Counted from the stretch's first letter, positions 8,082-16,623 are shown. The stretch: DNA of 34,172 bases from Bradyrhizobium pachyrhizi (GCF_001189245.1 NZ_LFIQ01000117.1:268240-302411), one strand, 5' to 3'. Made by a program: numbers and translations. Notes: generated by a model not told the origin, from the sequence alone.

Positions 8082-9193
8082 TGCACGGCCTCCTGCCGGG
8101 CCGGCGCCCTCAAGAGATGATCGACCGCGGCCGTGAAGCGCGCCGCGGCGTCGGCAAGCGCGTCGCGTCGCACGCTCTGCCGGGCCTGTCGCGACATCGC
8201 CTCCCAGCGCGCGGGATGTTCGAGCAAGCCGCGCGCCGCCTCCACCCAAATCTGTTCATCGAGCGCGCAAACATAGCCGTTATCCTGGTCACGGACCAAC
8301 TCGCCGCCTGCCCCGACATGGGGCGACACCAGGCAGGGAACACCGCACTGCAGGGCCTCGTTGCACACCAGGCCCCACGGTTCCAGCAATGAGGGCAGCA
8401 GCAGCAGCCGCGACTGCAGAAAAGCGTCCGATATCGCCTGCCACGGCAGGTAGCTGTCATGGCAGACGTCGATGCCGGCACCGCCGAGCCGCGCCAGCAT
8501 GCGCCGTTCGGCGGCGCCGGACCCGACCACACGCACCTTCAGCCCTGGCACGATCCCACCAAGCGCAATCGCGACGTTCTCGAAGAAGATGGCGTTCTTG
8601 GCGTCGTCATTGAGGCGGGCGCACCAGAGCAGATGAAATGGACGGTCGTCCAATGCCGGCACGACCGCCGGCGGATCCCATGCCGGCACCAACGGCACCA
8701 CGAACAGATCGTCGGCGCGCACGCCTTCGCCGCGGAAATACGCCCTGCCCTTGTCGCTGCAACACACCACCGCGCCGCACTGGCGCAGCAGCCAGGGCCG
8801 CACCAGACGGTGATAGGCGGTGTTGGGCATGGTCTCGCGCCAGCCGTCGATCGTCAGCGCGAGCGCCTTGCCGTTGGCGCGCGCCCATGCCGCGCCGGCC
8901 AACATCGAGGGGTAGAGACCGTTGACGAACAGCAGGTCGGGCGCGAGCGCATTCAAGGCGCGCCCGATCCCGATATTGACATGGGTGTGACGCGACCGCG
9001 ACAGCGGGATCGATACACCCGGCACCGTGCGCGTGACGTAGCGCGGCGTGAACGAGCCGGCCCACGAGCGATCGGCCTCCTGCGGTGTACAGGACAGCAC
9101 GGCAAGATCCAGCCCTCGGCTGGCCAGCTCGTTGTAGAGACGGTTGGTGTACGGTGTGATCATGTTGTTGAAGACGACCACGCGCGGCGCCAT
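8078..9193 (-). CDS. Glycosyltransferase family 4
   Basis: 371 aa, GT-B fold. N-terminal VVVFNNMITPYTNRLYNELASRG (start of the acceptor domain) and C-terminal donor domain LLWCARLNDDAKN near 188-200, VVGSGAAER and the E-x7-E site EPWGLVCNEA at 271-280, with Glu271 and Glu279 expected to bind the donor. A cytoplasmic transferase adding one sugar to the lipid-linked EPS unit. Three nt separate it from the upstream methyltransferase, and its stop overlaps the start of the polymerase-like gene. Linkage and donor not inferable. Confidence 0.87.
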   Translation of the reverse strand: MAPRVVVFNNMITPYTNRLYNELASRGLDLAVLSCTPQEADRSWAGSFTPRYVTRTVPGVSIPLSRSRHTHVNIGIGRALNALAPDLLFVNGLYPSMLAGAAWARANGKALALTIDGWRETMPNTAYHRLVRPWLLRQCGAVVCCSDKGRAYFRGEGVRADDLFVVPLVPAWDPPAVVPALDDRPFHLLWCARLNDDAKNAIFFENVAIALGGIVPGLKVRVVGSGAAERRMLARLGGAGIDVCHDSYLPWQAISDAFLQSRLLLLPSLLEPWGLVCNEALQCGVPCLVSPHVGAGGELVRDQDNGYVCALDEQIWVEAARGLLEHPARWEAMSRQARQSVRRDALADAAARFTAAVDHLLRAPARQEAVQ

Positions 9194-9196
9194 GGT

Positions 9197-9955
9197 TTAC
9201 CGATCCCGCGGCAGCGCCTGCGCCTCGTCGCGCCGGCAGAGCGCCCCGCAATGATAGGTCGCAAGCCGGGTCGCGAACGCCGGGCCGACCGACAACAGCG
9301 ACTTCCGCACAATGCTTTTGGCGAGCCCCCTCACCCGCGACGAATGGAACGCGTGAACCGGCAGGCTGTGGTCATAGGTGCCGAAGCCCGTGACATGGAG
9401 CCCCGCCGTCTCCAGCACCAGGCGGAACGTGTCGGGCGTGTAGAAATTGATATGGCCGATGTCGAGCGTCGATTGCAACGCCCGGCGATTGGTCCGCGCA
9501 TGCAGCTCGCACGGCACCTCGACATAGACGAAGGTCCGCGCGACCCGGGCGAGCTCGTGCAGGAATGCGCGCGGTTCAGGCACGTGCTCCAGGACGTGGC
9601 TGGCATAGACGAGGTCGAACGATCCGTCGGCGAACGGGATCGTCGCGCCGTCATAGCTGGACCAGCGAAACGGGGCTGAAGCGGCGCCGCCGATCTCCAG
9701 GTTGGTCGCGGGATCGATCACGTCGATGCCGGTGAAGTCACGGCCGATGCCGATCGCCGACAGCCGCGCCAGCACGGCGCCGGTGCCGCAGCCGACCTCG
9801 AGCACATTGCCGACCTTCGCGACGGCTGCGCCGAGCAAGCCGGCGATATGATCGGCCTTGTCGACCGCGCAGACGCGGCGCCAGTCGCGTTCCTGCGCCG
9901 AATAGAGGCCCTCGTAGTGCGCGTTGTGCTGTCCGACGCTGAATTCCATCGTCAT
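9197..9955 (-). CDS. Class I SAM-dependent methyltransferase
   Basis: 252 aa. Motif I VLEVGCGTGAVLARL is near 51-65, FTGIDVID ends beta 2, and IPFADGSFDLVYASHVLEHVPEPRAFLHELARV is a clear Methyltransf_11 signature. The ATG at 9955 overlaps the upstream stop as ATGA (9952-9955); the second ATG two codons on is also possible. It lies between the helical accessory protein and GT4, inside the minus EPS string. Sugar O-methylation in EPS assembly is the likely role; the acceptor is unknown. Confidence 0.85.
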   Translation of the reverse strand: MTMEFSVGQHNAHYEGLYSAQERDWRRVCAVDKADHIAGLLGAAVAKVGNVLEVGCGTGAVLARLSAIGIGRDFTGIDVIDPATNLEIGGAASAPFRWSSYDGATIPFADGSFDLVYASHVLEHVPEPRAFLHELARVARTFVYVEVPCELHARTNRRALQSTLDIGHINFYTPDTFRLVLETAGLHVTGFGTYDHSLPVHAFHSSRVRGLAKSIVRKSLLSVGPAFATRLATYHCGALCRRDEAQALPRDR

Positions 9956-10794
9956 GGCCTAGCACTCGCCTCCGGCGGCATTCGGGCAGGCTCGTCGAGG
10001 CGGTCGTTCGATTTGTGCTGCCAAATGCGCCGTTCCGCCGGCGAGCGGCGATCGAGATCGTATCCAATGTCGGCCATGGTGCGGGTCAGGATATCGACGT
10101 TCCGTTGCGGGACAGCTGCGAGGCCGGCCAGCAGCTTGTCACGGTGCGCCCAGCCCGGTCCCTTCAGGAGATCGATTGCCTCGGTGTACAGTTCGGTCTT
10201 CACGAGACGCGCGAACTCAGCGACCACGTCGGACGAAAGGTCAGGCGGCAGCGCGTCGAACATTGCGAGCGCCATCGCGCTGCGCTTGACCACGATCCAG
10301 CCCTCATTGGGTCCGAGCCGGTACGACATCCGCAGCAGGTCGAAATTGGCGTCGCTCAAGCCCTGCCGAATATTGCGAAGCCAGAACAGCACGAGCCAAA
10401 GATAAGGATCGGCCGGCGCGCAGCCGAGCGATTTGCGGACCGCTTCGTCAAGCTCGCCCATCCGGGCGTCGACCTGCGCGCCGGATGCGAGCGCGTTCTC
10501 GGCGAGCCGCAGCCGGATCACCGCCACGCTGCGATCGATGGCCGGCATGCAATCCTTCTCCGCCACGGCGCGCGACAGCAGCGGACCGAGGTCGTCGAGC
10601 TCGGCGTCGCTGACCGGTACGTTGCGAAGGATCAGGTCCTTTGCGCCGTCGAGCCGGGTCTGGTCGACAAGGGCCGGCAAGGTGGTCGTGCCCCAGGCGA
10701 CGGACGAGCACGCGACCGCGGCCAGCACGCCGCGCGCAAGCCAGGCGGCTGCGCGCCCAGGCATCCCGCCGTGCGTCTCACTCGGTGTAGCCAT
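9952..10794 (-). CDS. Membrane-anchored or exported helical (TPR-like) EPS accessory protein
   Basis: 280 aa from the ATG at 10794, which lies 17 nt inside the end of the kinase gene; ATG 10764 would remove the overlap. After a hydrophobic segment (GVLAAVACSSVAWGTTTL) the protein is predicted helical with TPR-like spacing: AVRKSLGCAPADPYLWLVLFWL, then NFDLLRMSYRLGPNEGWIVVKRSAMALAMFD. The same pattern occurs in the 198-aa protein at 19719 (ALRLSPMDAGAWFGLA, ASKALKMSYYTGFNRSDLI). Probably periplasmic, perhaps a scaffold for the polymerase or co-polymerase. No enzymatic motif seen. Function unknown; conserved context is the only clue. Confidence 0.72.
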   Translation of the reverse strand: MATPSETHGGMPGRAAAWLARGVLAAVACSSVAWGTTTLPALVDQTRLDGAKDLILRNVPVSDAELDDLGPLLSRAVAEKDCMPAIDRSVAVIRLRLAENALASGAQVDARMGELDEAVRKSLGCAPADPYLWLVLFWLRNIRQGLSDANFDLLRMSYRLGPNEGWIVVKRSAMALAMFDALPPDLSSDVVAEFARLVKTELYTEAIDLLKGPGWAHRDKLLAGLAAVPQRNVDILTRTMADIGYDLDRRSPAERRIWQHKSNDRLDEPARMPPEASARP

Positions 10795-13051
10795 ATCGCC
10801 CATAATGCGAGTTGTAATAGTAGTTCTTGCCGCCATAGCCGCTATAGCGGCTCATCGCGGCGATATCGGCCTTGTTGAGCACGACGCCGAGCAGGTTCTC
10901 GTTGACCGCTCGCGCACTGCGCAACGCGCGCTCGACCACCTGCACCTGGGTCTTGCCCCATTCCACGATGAAGACGAAGGAATCGACGAAGTGGGCGGTG
11001 ATGCGGACATCGACTACCGGCGTGAGCGGCGGGAAATCGACGATCACGTAGTCATAATGGCTGCGGGCCCCGTCGATGAAATCCCTCATCTGATCGGAGG
11101 CCAGTACGTCGTGCGAATGGGCGATGCGCGATCGCGTGGCCCCAGGCAGGAAGGCGAGGCCGGTCTCGGGATCGCGCCATAGCGTGTCCTGCAATGTCGC
11201 ATTGTTCGACAGCACGTCGAGGATGCCGCGCTCGGCAGTCGCGGCGACCTTGCGGCTGAGCGAGGGATTGCGCAGATCGCAATCGATCAGGAGCACGCGG
11301 GCCCCGCTCTGGGCAACCAGTTGCGCAAATACGAAGGCCAGCGTCGACTTGCCCTCGTTGGGCAGCGCCGAGGTCAGCCCGAGGATCTTTGACGGCTTGG
11401 TGACGTTGAGGTCGGCATTGACCTTGATCGAGCGGATCGCTTCCGAGAACCGCGAGAATGGCGAATCGATCGCCGCCCACAGCACCGGCTCGTCGCCGCG
11501 CCGGATCGTGCGCGGACCGATCGGCAGATTGGGACGACCGGCGACCGGCGCCTTGATCTGGCCCGGCGAGACGCGGGGAACGATGGCGACGCAGTCGGCC
11601 TCGAGGATCGTCTCGACCATTTCAGCGGTGCGGAACACCCGGTCATAAAGGTCGCGCAACACGCCGAGCCCGAGCCCGGCGATCAGGCCGCCGAGCGCCG
11701 AGAGCGCGAGCACGACCAAGGTCTGCGGATGGCTCTTGCTGAGCGGACGCGAGGCACGGGTGATCACCCGCGCCTCGCTGACCGGGAACGACTGCTGCTG
11801 CACGTTTTCCATGTAGCGCTGCAAGAAATTGTCGTAGAGCGAGCGATAGGTCTGCGCAGAGCTCTCGAGCTCGCGCAGCGTGACCTGCGCCTGGTTGGTC
11901 GACTGCGACTGCGACACCGAGTCATTCACGGCGCGCTCGATCTCGTTTTGGCGCTGCAGGGCGATCGCATAGTCGCTCTTGTAGCTTTCGGCGAGCCGCT
12001 TCAGCTCGTCCACAATCGACGACTGGATCTCGCGCATCTGGTTGCGCAGGTTGACGGCGGCCAAGTGATTGTAGCCGTAGCGCGACGACCAGTCGGCCTC
12101 GCGGTTGGCCAGCTCGAGATATTGCGAGCGCAGCTTGGTGATGACCTGGTTGTTCAGGGTATCGGCCACCGTCGCATCGGGGACGCCCCCCTTCACCACC
12201 GCCTCGATGCGGTCGAGCTTGGCCTTGGCGTCGGTGACCTGCGACTTCACGTGGAGCAGCTGGGTGTTGAGCTCGCCGAGCTGCTGCTCGTTGAGCAGCT
12301 TGCCGCTGGAGGTGACGATGTTGTTGGTCTTCTTGTAGTCGAGCACCGCGCGCTCGGCGTTGGATGCCTGCGTGCGCAGCTCCTGGATGCGGTCCTGCAG
12401 CCAGACGCTGGCGCGACGCGTCGCCTGATACTTGGAATCGAGCTGGTCGACGATGTAGGCGTCGGCGACGGCGTTGGCGATCTGCGCCGCGCGCTCGGGA
12501 TCGAGCGAGCGGAAGCTGACCTCGATCACATAGGTCATGCCGCGGCGGCGGACATCGAGCTGCTTCTGGAACGTGCGGACCGCGCGCCGGGTCCGGTCGA
12601 ACTCGGTGGGCGGCGCACCGCCGGCGAGCAGGCCGGACACGAAATCGAGCACGGCTCCTACCGCGCCGGCCCGCGAGCCGACGAATTCCGGATCCTCGTT
12701 GAGCTTGAGGTCGCGGATCACCGCGAGCGCCACATTCTCCGACTTCAGGATTTCGACCTGGCTCTCGACCGCGGCGGAATCGACCGGGGCCTCGCTCACC
12801 GGCGATTGCTGCTGGAAGGCCTGGAATTTGCGCGTGTCGATGATCATCGTGGCAAGCGCCGTATAGCTCGGCGCCGCCGTCATCAGATAGCAGATGCCGC
12901 CGAACAGGCAGAGCGCGGCGGTCCCGAGGATGACCCAGTATTGCCGGAGCAGATAGGTGACGAAGGCGTCGAAGGTTTCCGCCAGCGACGGCAGTTCGGC
13001 CGGACGATTTCTCAGATCGACAGACGGCGAAATCTGGTTGCGCTGAAGCAT
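10778..13051 (-). CDS. exoP: Wzc/ExoP-type polysaccharide co-polymerase with BY-kinase domain
   Basis: 757 aa. Wzz domain with TM1 at about 38-58, long periplasmic coiled coil (about 205-420), Pro-rich SRPLSKSHP before TM2 (about 443-465). Cytoplasmic kinase: Walker A SALPNEGKST at 561-570, Walker A' VLLIDCDLRNP at 586-596, Walker B YVIVDFPP at 668-675. The tail 736-755 holds eight tyrosines (YSGYGGKNYYYN... YGRYGY), the autophosphorylation cluster. Controls chain length and couples the polymerase to the Wza-type exporter (15439). AGGA five nt before the ATG. The preceding 129-nt spacer carries an 8-bp inverted repeat at 13071-13088. Confidence 0.93.
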   Translation of the reverse strand: MLQRNQISPSVDLRNRPAELPSLAETFDAFVTYLLRQYWVILGTAALCLFGGICYLMTAAPSYTALATMIIDTRKFQAFQQQSPVSEAPVDSAAVESQVEILKSENVALAVIRDLKLNEDPEFVGSRAGAVGAVLDFVSGLLAGGAPPTEFDRTRRAVRTFQKQLDVRRRGMTYVIEVSFRSLDPERAAQIANAVADAYIVDQLDSKYQATRRASVWLQDRIQELRTQASNAERAVLDYKKTNNIVTSSGKLLNEQQLGELNTQLLHVKSQVTDAKAKLDRIEAVVKGGVPDATVADTLNNQVITKLRSQYLELANREADWSSRYGYNHLAAVNLRNQMREIQSSIVDELKRLAESYKSDYAIALQRQNEIERAVNDSVSQSQSTNQAQVTLRELESSAQTYRSLYDNFLQRYMENVQQQSFPVSEARVITRASRPLSKSHPQTLVVLALSALGGLIAGLGLGVLRDLYDRVFRTAEMVETILEADCVAIVPRVSPGQIKAPVAGRPNLPIGPRTIRRGDEPVLWAAIDSPFSRFSEAIRSIKVNADLNVTKPSKILGLTSALPNEGKSTLAFVFAQLVAQSGARVLLIDCDLRNPSLSRKVAATAERGILDVLSNNATLQDTLWRDPETGLAFLPGATRSRIAHSHDVLASDQMRDFIDGARSHYDYVIVDFPPLTPVVDVRITAHFVDSFVFIVEWGKTQVQVVERALRSARAVNENLLGVVLNKADIAAMSRYSGYGGKNYYYNSHYGRYGYTE

Positions 13052-13070
13052 TTCGTCCTATCGCCGCGCC

Positions 13071-13088
13071 GGCAGGATGGATCCTGCC
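13071..13088. promoter_or_regulatory. Inverted repeat 20 nt upstream of the exoP start
   Basis: Perfect arms GGCAGGAT and ATCCTGCC separated by GG. The two-nt spacer makes a protein-bound dyad more likely than an RNA hairpin. It lies between the exported-protein gene and the kinase gene in the minus operon. Function unknown. Confidence 0.35.
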
Positions 13089-13180
13089 CTCGCGCCCTCC
13101 AATGATCCTGGGAAGCGTCCCGCCGCCGACACCGAAGCGCGTTGCTGCAGAAAGTTCTCCATTGGCGATCGGACGTCCGC

Positions 13181-13846
13181 TCAGGGGGTGACTGTCGAAA
13201 TGAGGGTGGTGCCGGTGCCCGTGGCCGTACCGGTCGTCGTGCTGCCAGAACTGCTGACCGACGAGGTGAAGCTGAAGATGCCGGTGTTCACGCTGTTGCC
13301 GTCGATGGCCTCGAGCGTGCCGCCGCCGGCGCCGCTGGCGACCAGCGCGCTGGTCTGGCCGCCGGATGCACCGGCGCTGCCCGCGCCGCCGGCGCCGGTT
13401 GCGGCGGTGCCGCTGTCACCCGACGCAGCGGCAAACGCCATCACGGTGTCGAGATCCTTGGTGTCGGCAATCGCCTGCTGGATGCGCGTCGCGTAGGGCT
13501 GGTTGCTGCGGACCACGATGCGCGCGGCCTGGGCGAGGCCGGCGGCGATCGCCGTCTTCTGGTCCTTGCTTGCCTTGGCGAGCAGCGCAATCAACGGATC
13601 GAGCGATGTCGGATCGTTGAGGGCGAAGTCGCGCGCCCGCGAGGTCAATTCTACGCCCGCATTCGGATATTGGGTCAGCAGTTGCTCCGGGCTGGCCTTG
13701 AAATTGGCGACCGCCTGGGACAGTTGGATCAGCCCGCCAGGAGTTTCCGCCAGCGCCGCGCCACCGGGCATCGCGAGCGCCAACATCACCACCAACATCG
13801 TCAGGCGCGGAGCGGAAAAGCCGCCGGATCGCTCAAATGTGAACAC
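13181..13846 (-). CDS. Exported protein with Gly/Ser/Thr-rich C-terminus, unknown function
   Basis: 221 aa from a GTG start supported by GGGAG six nt upstream. A signal peptide is evident (LTMLVVMLALAMPGGAALAE, cleavage near AALA-E). The middle is helical: LSQAVANFKASPEQLLTQYPNAGVELTSRARDFALNDPTSLDPLIALLAKA, then YATRIQQAIADTKD. From about residue 140 the protein becomes low-complexity: GDSGTAATGAGGAGSAGASG and SSVSSSGSTTTGTATGTGTT. Such tails fit a periplasmic or cell-surface protein. It sits between the polymerase-like gene and exoP in the same direction. No family recognised; possibly a structural partner of the exporter or an EPS-bound protein. Confidence 0.75.
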   Translation of the reverse strand: MFTFERSGGFSAPRLTMLVVMLALAMPGGAALAETPGGLIQLSQAVANFKASPEQLLTQYPNAGVELTSRARDFALNDPTSLDPLIALLAKASKDQKTAIAAGLAQAARIVVRSNQPYATRIQQAIADTKDLDTVMAFAAASGDSGTAATGAGGAGSAGASGGQTSALVASGAGGGTLEAIDGNSVNTGIFSFTSSVSSSGSTTTGTATGTGTTLISTVTP

Positions 13847-13856
13847 AGCTATCTCC

Positions 13857-13881
13857 CTAACGAATACTAACAGTTCGTTAG
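13857..13881. promoter_or_regulatory. Inverted repeat CTAACGAA-N9-TTCGTTAG
   Basis: Perfect 8-bp arms at 13857-13864 and 13874-13881, directly upstream of the GGGAG ribosome site and GTG start (13846) of the exported-protein gene and downstream of the polymerase stop at 13905. Arms are AT-rich in a GC-rich setting. Possible operator or intercistronic RNA hairpin. Confidence 0.4.
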
Positions 13882-13904
13882 CATAGTCACAGTTATCGCG
13901 CCAA

Positions 13905-15407
13905 TTAAATAGCCTCGCCAGCCGCGGCCGGGCGTTGGCGCGCGAAATCAGCGTTAACCGGCCGCCCGACCGTCACACGGGCGTCACGGTCGGAGCCGCC
14001 GCCGCCCCTGCCCGAGCGGAAGGATTGCGACAGGCCCGCCCCGAGCAAGGCCGCGATTACAACGGCATATCCGGTGATCTGGAGCGAGAAATCGATCAAC
14101 GAATGAAGCGCGCCGGCGGCCGACGCGCAGAGCGCCGCGAGCGGCACGATCACGTCGCGGCGACGTGTCCGCACGCCATGCGCGAGCACGCCGAACGCTG
14201 CGAGCAGCGCGATCATGGCGGCGCCGGCCATTAACATTCCGCCGTCGGACGCCAGTTCGAGCCAGCTGTTGTGCGCCCGGTTCCAGGTCCCGCGCAGCGA
14301 GATGTCGTCGGTGCGATAGGCCGGATAGACCCATTCGAAGGTCCCGAAACCATCGCCGAACCACGGGTGATCCCAGATCATCCGCAACGTTGCGCGATAG
14401 GTCGAGAACCGTCCCTCATCCGACAGGCCCATCGTGCTGAAGCGCGTGCCGACACCGCCGCCGAGAAGCTGCAGCAGTGCCAGCGCGACCAGGCTGCCGA
14501 CCCCGAGCGCCACGATCATGCCGTAGCGGCGCGGCACCCGGTTGCGAAAGAAGATCGCGGCAGCCGCGACCGCAGCGAGCAGCGAGATCCCGACGCCGCC
14601 GCGCGAGCCGGTCAGAAACATCGCCAGCAGGCAAGTGAGCCAGCCGAACGCATGGCCGGCGAGCCGGCGCCGCGCCGGCATATCGAGGCGCGCGATCAGC
14701 CGTGACAGGCCGGCACGGCGCGGCGGCCAAAGCCGCTCGATCAGTTCGCAGCCGAACAACAGCCAGATCAGCGCGCAGCAACCGTAATAGATGCCGGCCG
14801 TGTTGCGATTGACGAAGGGAGATGTCAGCCACGCCAGGTGCGCCTGCTTCTCATGCAGCAGGTAGATCCGGGTGGGATCGATCGCGAAAGTGATGATGCC
14901 GCAGATCGCATAGACCAGGCCGGCCACGGCCACCGCCCGCAACAACCCGCGGGCCAGTCCGCGGTTGGCACCGAGCACGACGCCGATGGCGAAGCTGAGC
15001 AGGCAAACGATTCCGACGCCGATCGAATAGAACGGCTGACCGCGCGCGATCGACACGGCCGGCGGCAGCTCGGCAGGCAGCAATTTGCCGGCCTGCGCCC
15101 ATAACGCGTTCGGCGCCACACCCGACCAGGGCCGGAGCGCGGACTGTTCGTGCAGCACCAGCATGGCAAGCGCCGTCAACAGCACTGTCACGGCGAGGAT
15201 CGCGAGCTGACTGCCGCGCAGGCGCATCGGCAACACCCCGAGCAGTGCAATCCCGAGCAGGATCGACCAGATCGCGGGCGCAACTGTACCGACCGAGCCG
15301 AGTGGCAGCGGCGCCAAAGCGACGACGGCGCAGAACAGCCACGATGACCAGCGCACCGGCCACGGCATCGCCTCGCTTGAGCCGGAAGCTAATCGCAAAC
15401 GTGTCAT
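13905..15407 (-). CDS. O-antigen polymerase/ligase family membrane protein
   Basis: 500 aa, about 12 membrane segments. Clear Wzy_C-type signature: FVNRNTAGIYYGCCALIWLL, then MFLTGSRGGVGISLLAA, then DHPWFGDGFGTFEWVYPAYR and WNRAHNSWLELASDGG, the last with the His of the AHN loop typical of WaaL/Wzy polymerases. Polymerises or transfers polysaccharide at the periplasmic face. It has the best-preserved motifs of the three polymerase-like proteins in the window and is therefore the best candidate for the catalytic Wzy. ATG 15407 lies only 2 nt from a strong hairpin (15410-15426) with no clear ribosome site; ATG 15368 is the alternative start. Second gene after the export lipoprotein. Confidence 0.85.
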   Translation of the reverse strand: MTRLRLASGSSEAMPWPVRWSSWLFCAVVALAPLPLGSVGTVAPAIWSILLGIALLGVLPMRLRGSQLAILAVTVLLTALAMLVLHEQSALRPWSGVAPNALWAQAGKLLPAELPPAVSIARGQPFYSIGVGIVCLLSFAIGVVLGANRGLARGLLRAVAVAGLVYAICGIITFAIDPTRIYLLHEKQAHLAWLTSPFVNRNTAGIYYGCCALIWLLFGCELIERLWPPRRAGLSRLIARLDMPARRRLAGHAFGWLTCLLAMFLTGSRGGVGISLLAAVAAAAIFFRNRVPRRYGMIVALGVGSLVALALLQLLGGGVGTRFSTMGLSDEGRFSTYRATLRMIWDHPWFGDGFGTFEWVYPAYRTDDISLRGTWNRAHNSWLELASDGGMLMAGAAMIALLAAFGVLAHGVRTRRRDVIVPLAALCASAAGALHSLIDFSLQITGYAVVIAALLGAGLSQSFRSGRGGGGSDRDARVTVGRPVNADFARQRPAAAGEAI

Positions 15408-15409
15408 GA

Positions 15410-15426
15410 AGCCGGCCGTGCCGGCT
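15410..15426 (-). promoter_or_regulatory. GC-rich hairpin abutting the start codon of the polymerase gene
   Basis: Perfect 7-bp arms AGCCGGC and GCCGGCT with a 3-nt loop, in the 31-nt gap between the export lipoprotein stop (15439) and the ATG at 15407. In mRNA it would occupy the ribosome landing site. No U-run follows, so simple termination is less likely than translational damping or mRNA end protection. Confidence 0.45.
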
Positions 15427-15438
15427 CACGCCCCAGTA

Positions 15439-16623
15439 TCAGGGCGCAAGCTTGATCGAATTACGAAGTAAGGTTGCGTTGTAGGCGGCCACGATCGGAT
15501 CGTTCACCGTTGCGGTCACGAGGCGGATCTGCTGCATCACCTTGGCGTCCTCGACGGATGCCGCGTTCGACGCATAGAGCACGTCCTTGTTGCGCAACTG
15601 GAAACGCGTAGCCAGGAAATAACCGGCCGGATCGCGGAAATTGATGTTGTAGACGACCGGGATGATCGGCCCTGAATATTTGCTGACGTCGACGCCAAGC
15701 TTGGCGGCCACTTCCGGCAATTCGCCGCGATAGACGAACACCGAGGCCGGATCGGCCGAGGAGTCGTTCAGGCCGCCCGCCTTGGCGACGGCTTCGGCGA
15801 GCGAGATGCGCCAGGCCTCAAAATTGAACTGGCCCTGCGCGCCCGAGGCGCCGAAGGCGACGAAGGTCTGCGGCTCGCGGTAGACATAAATGGTGTCACC
15901 GGGATGAGCGTAGATGTTGCTCTTGGGCTCGTAGACCAGCTGGCCGAACGGCACCGTGGTGCGCTTGCCGTCGCGCTCTAGCATGACCCATGTGTCAAAA
16001 CCCTGCCCTTTCGGGCCGCCGGCGCGCGTGATGGCGTCGAGCACGTGCTCACCCGCGGCGTTGGCGGGGAAGCGATTCGGCGAATTGACCTCGCCGAGCA
16101 CGGAGATCAGCGAGGTGCGCTGCTCGATCAGGGCGACCACGGCCTGCGGCTCGATCGCGCGGTTCTTCAGCGCATCGACGATCGAGCGCTGCACTTCGGT
16201 CGGCGTGCGGTTCTTGGCGCGGATCGCGCCGGCATAGGGCACCGAGATGTTGCCGTCGGTATCGACGTTCTGGTTCGGCAACGTGATGTAGTTGCCGGGA
16301 CGCACGCCGGCCTCGACCGGAATGAACAGACCGCCGGCGGCGGCCTCGAAGATCGTGACGCTGACGACGTCGCCGATGCCGAAGCGGATGTCCTTCGGCG
16401 GCGGGCCCTGGATGCCGCCGGCGAGCTGCGGCGCGAATGATGCCAGCACATTCTCGATCTGCGGTGTGATCCTGACCATCGCATAGGGCAGGCTTTCAGG
16501 ATCGCGCTGCCCGGCCACGACATCGGAGCTCGTCGGACCGTTGGTCGGCATGTAATGGCAACCGCTGACACAACAGGCGGCCGCAAGCAATAACATTACC
16601 CGAATGAAATTCGCACGCGACAT
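15439..16623 (-). CDS. Outer-membrane polysaccharide export lipoprotein (Wza/OPX, Poly_export + SLBB)
   Basis: 394 aa. Lipoprotein signal with lipobox VSGC, lipidated Cys at 22. The Poly_export domain starts near FGIGDVVSVTIFEAAAGGLF (about 81-100) and continues through PNQNVDTDGNISVPYAGAI. SLBB domains follow: ISVLGEVNSPNRFPANAAGEHVLDAITRAGG and FVAFGASGAQGQFNFEAWRISLAEAVAKAGGLNDSSADP. It forms the outer-membrane or periplasmic exit pore that docks to the Wzc-type co-polymerase at 10778. GGAG seven nt before the ATG. First gene of the long minus operon, divergent from 16849 across 225 nt. Longer than Wza (about 380 aa) by a little, in the range of rhizobial homologues. Confidence 0.92.
   Translation of the reverse strand: MSRANFIRVMLLLAAACCVSGCHYMPTNGPTSSDVVAGQRDPESLPYAMVRITPQIENVLASFAPQLAGGIQGPPPKDIRFGIGDVVSVTIFEAAAGGLFIPVEAGVRPGNYITLPNQNVDTDGNISVPYAGAIRAKNRTPTEVQRSIVDALKNRAIEPQAVVALIEQRTSLISVLGEVNSPNRFPANAAGEHVLDAITRAGGPKGQGFDTWVMLERDGKRTTVPFGQLVYEPKSNIYAHPGDTIYVYREPQTFVAFGASGAQGQFNFEAWRISLAEAVAKAGGLNDSSADPASVFVYRGELPEVAAKLGVDVSKYSGPIIPVVYNINFRDPAGYFLATRFQLRNKDVLYASNAASVEDAKVMQQIRLVTATVNDPIVAAYNATLLRNSIKLAP

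Noticed and set aside
11729..13105. Plus-strand open frame opposite exoP
   Set aside because: Shadow of the Wzc/ExoP gene; Leu/Arg/Asp-rich mirror composition and no ribosome site.
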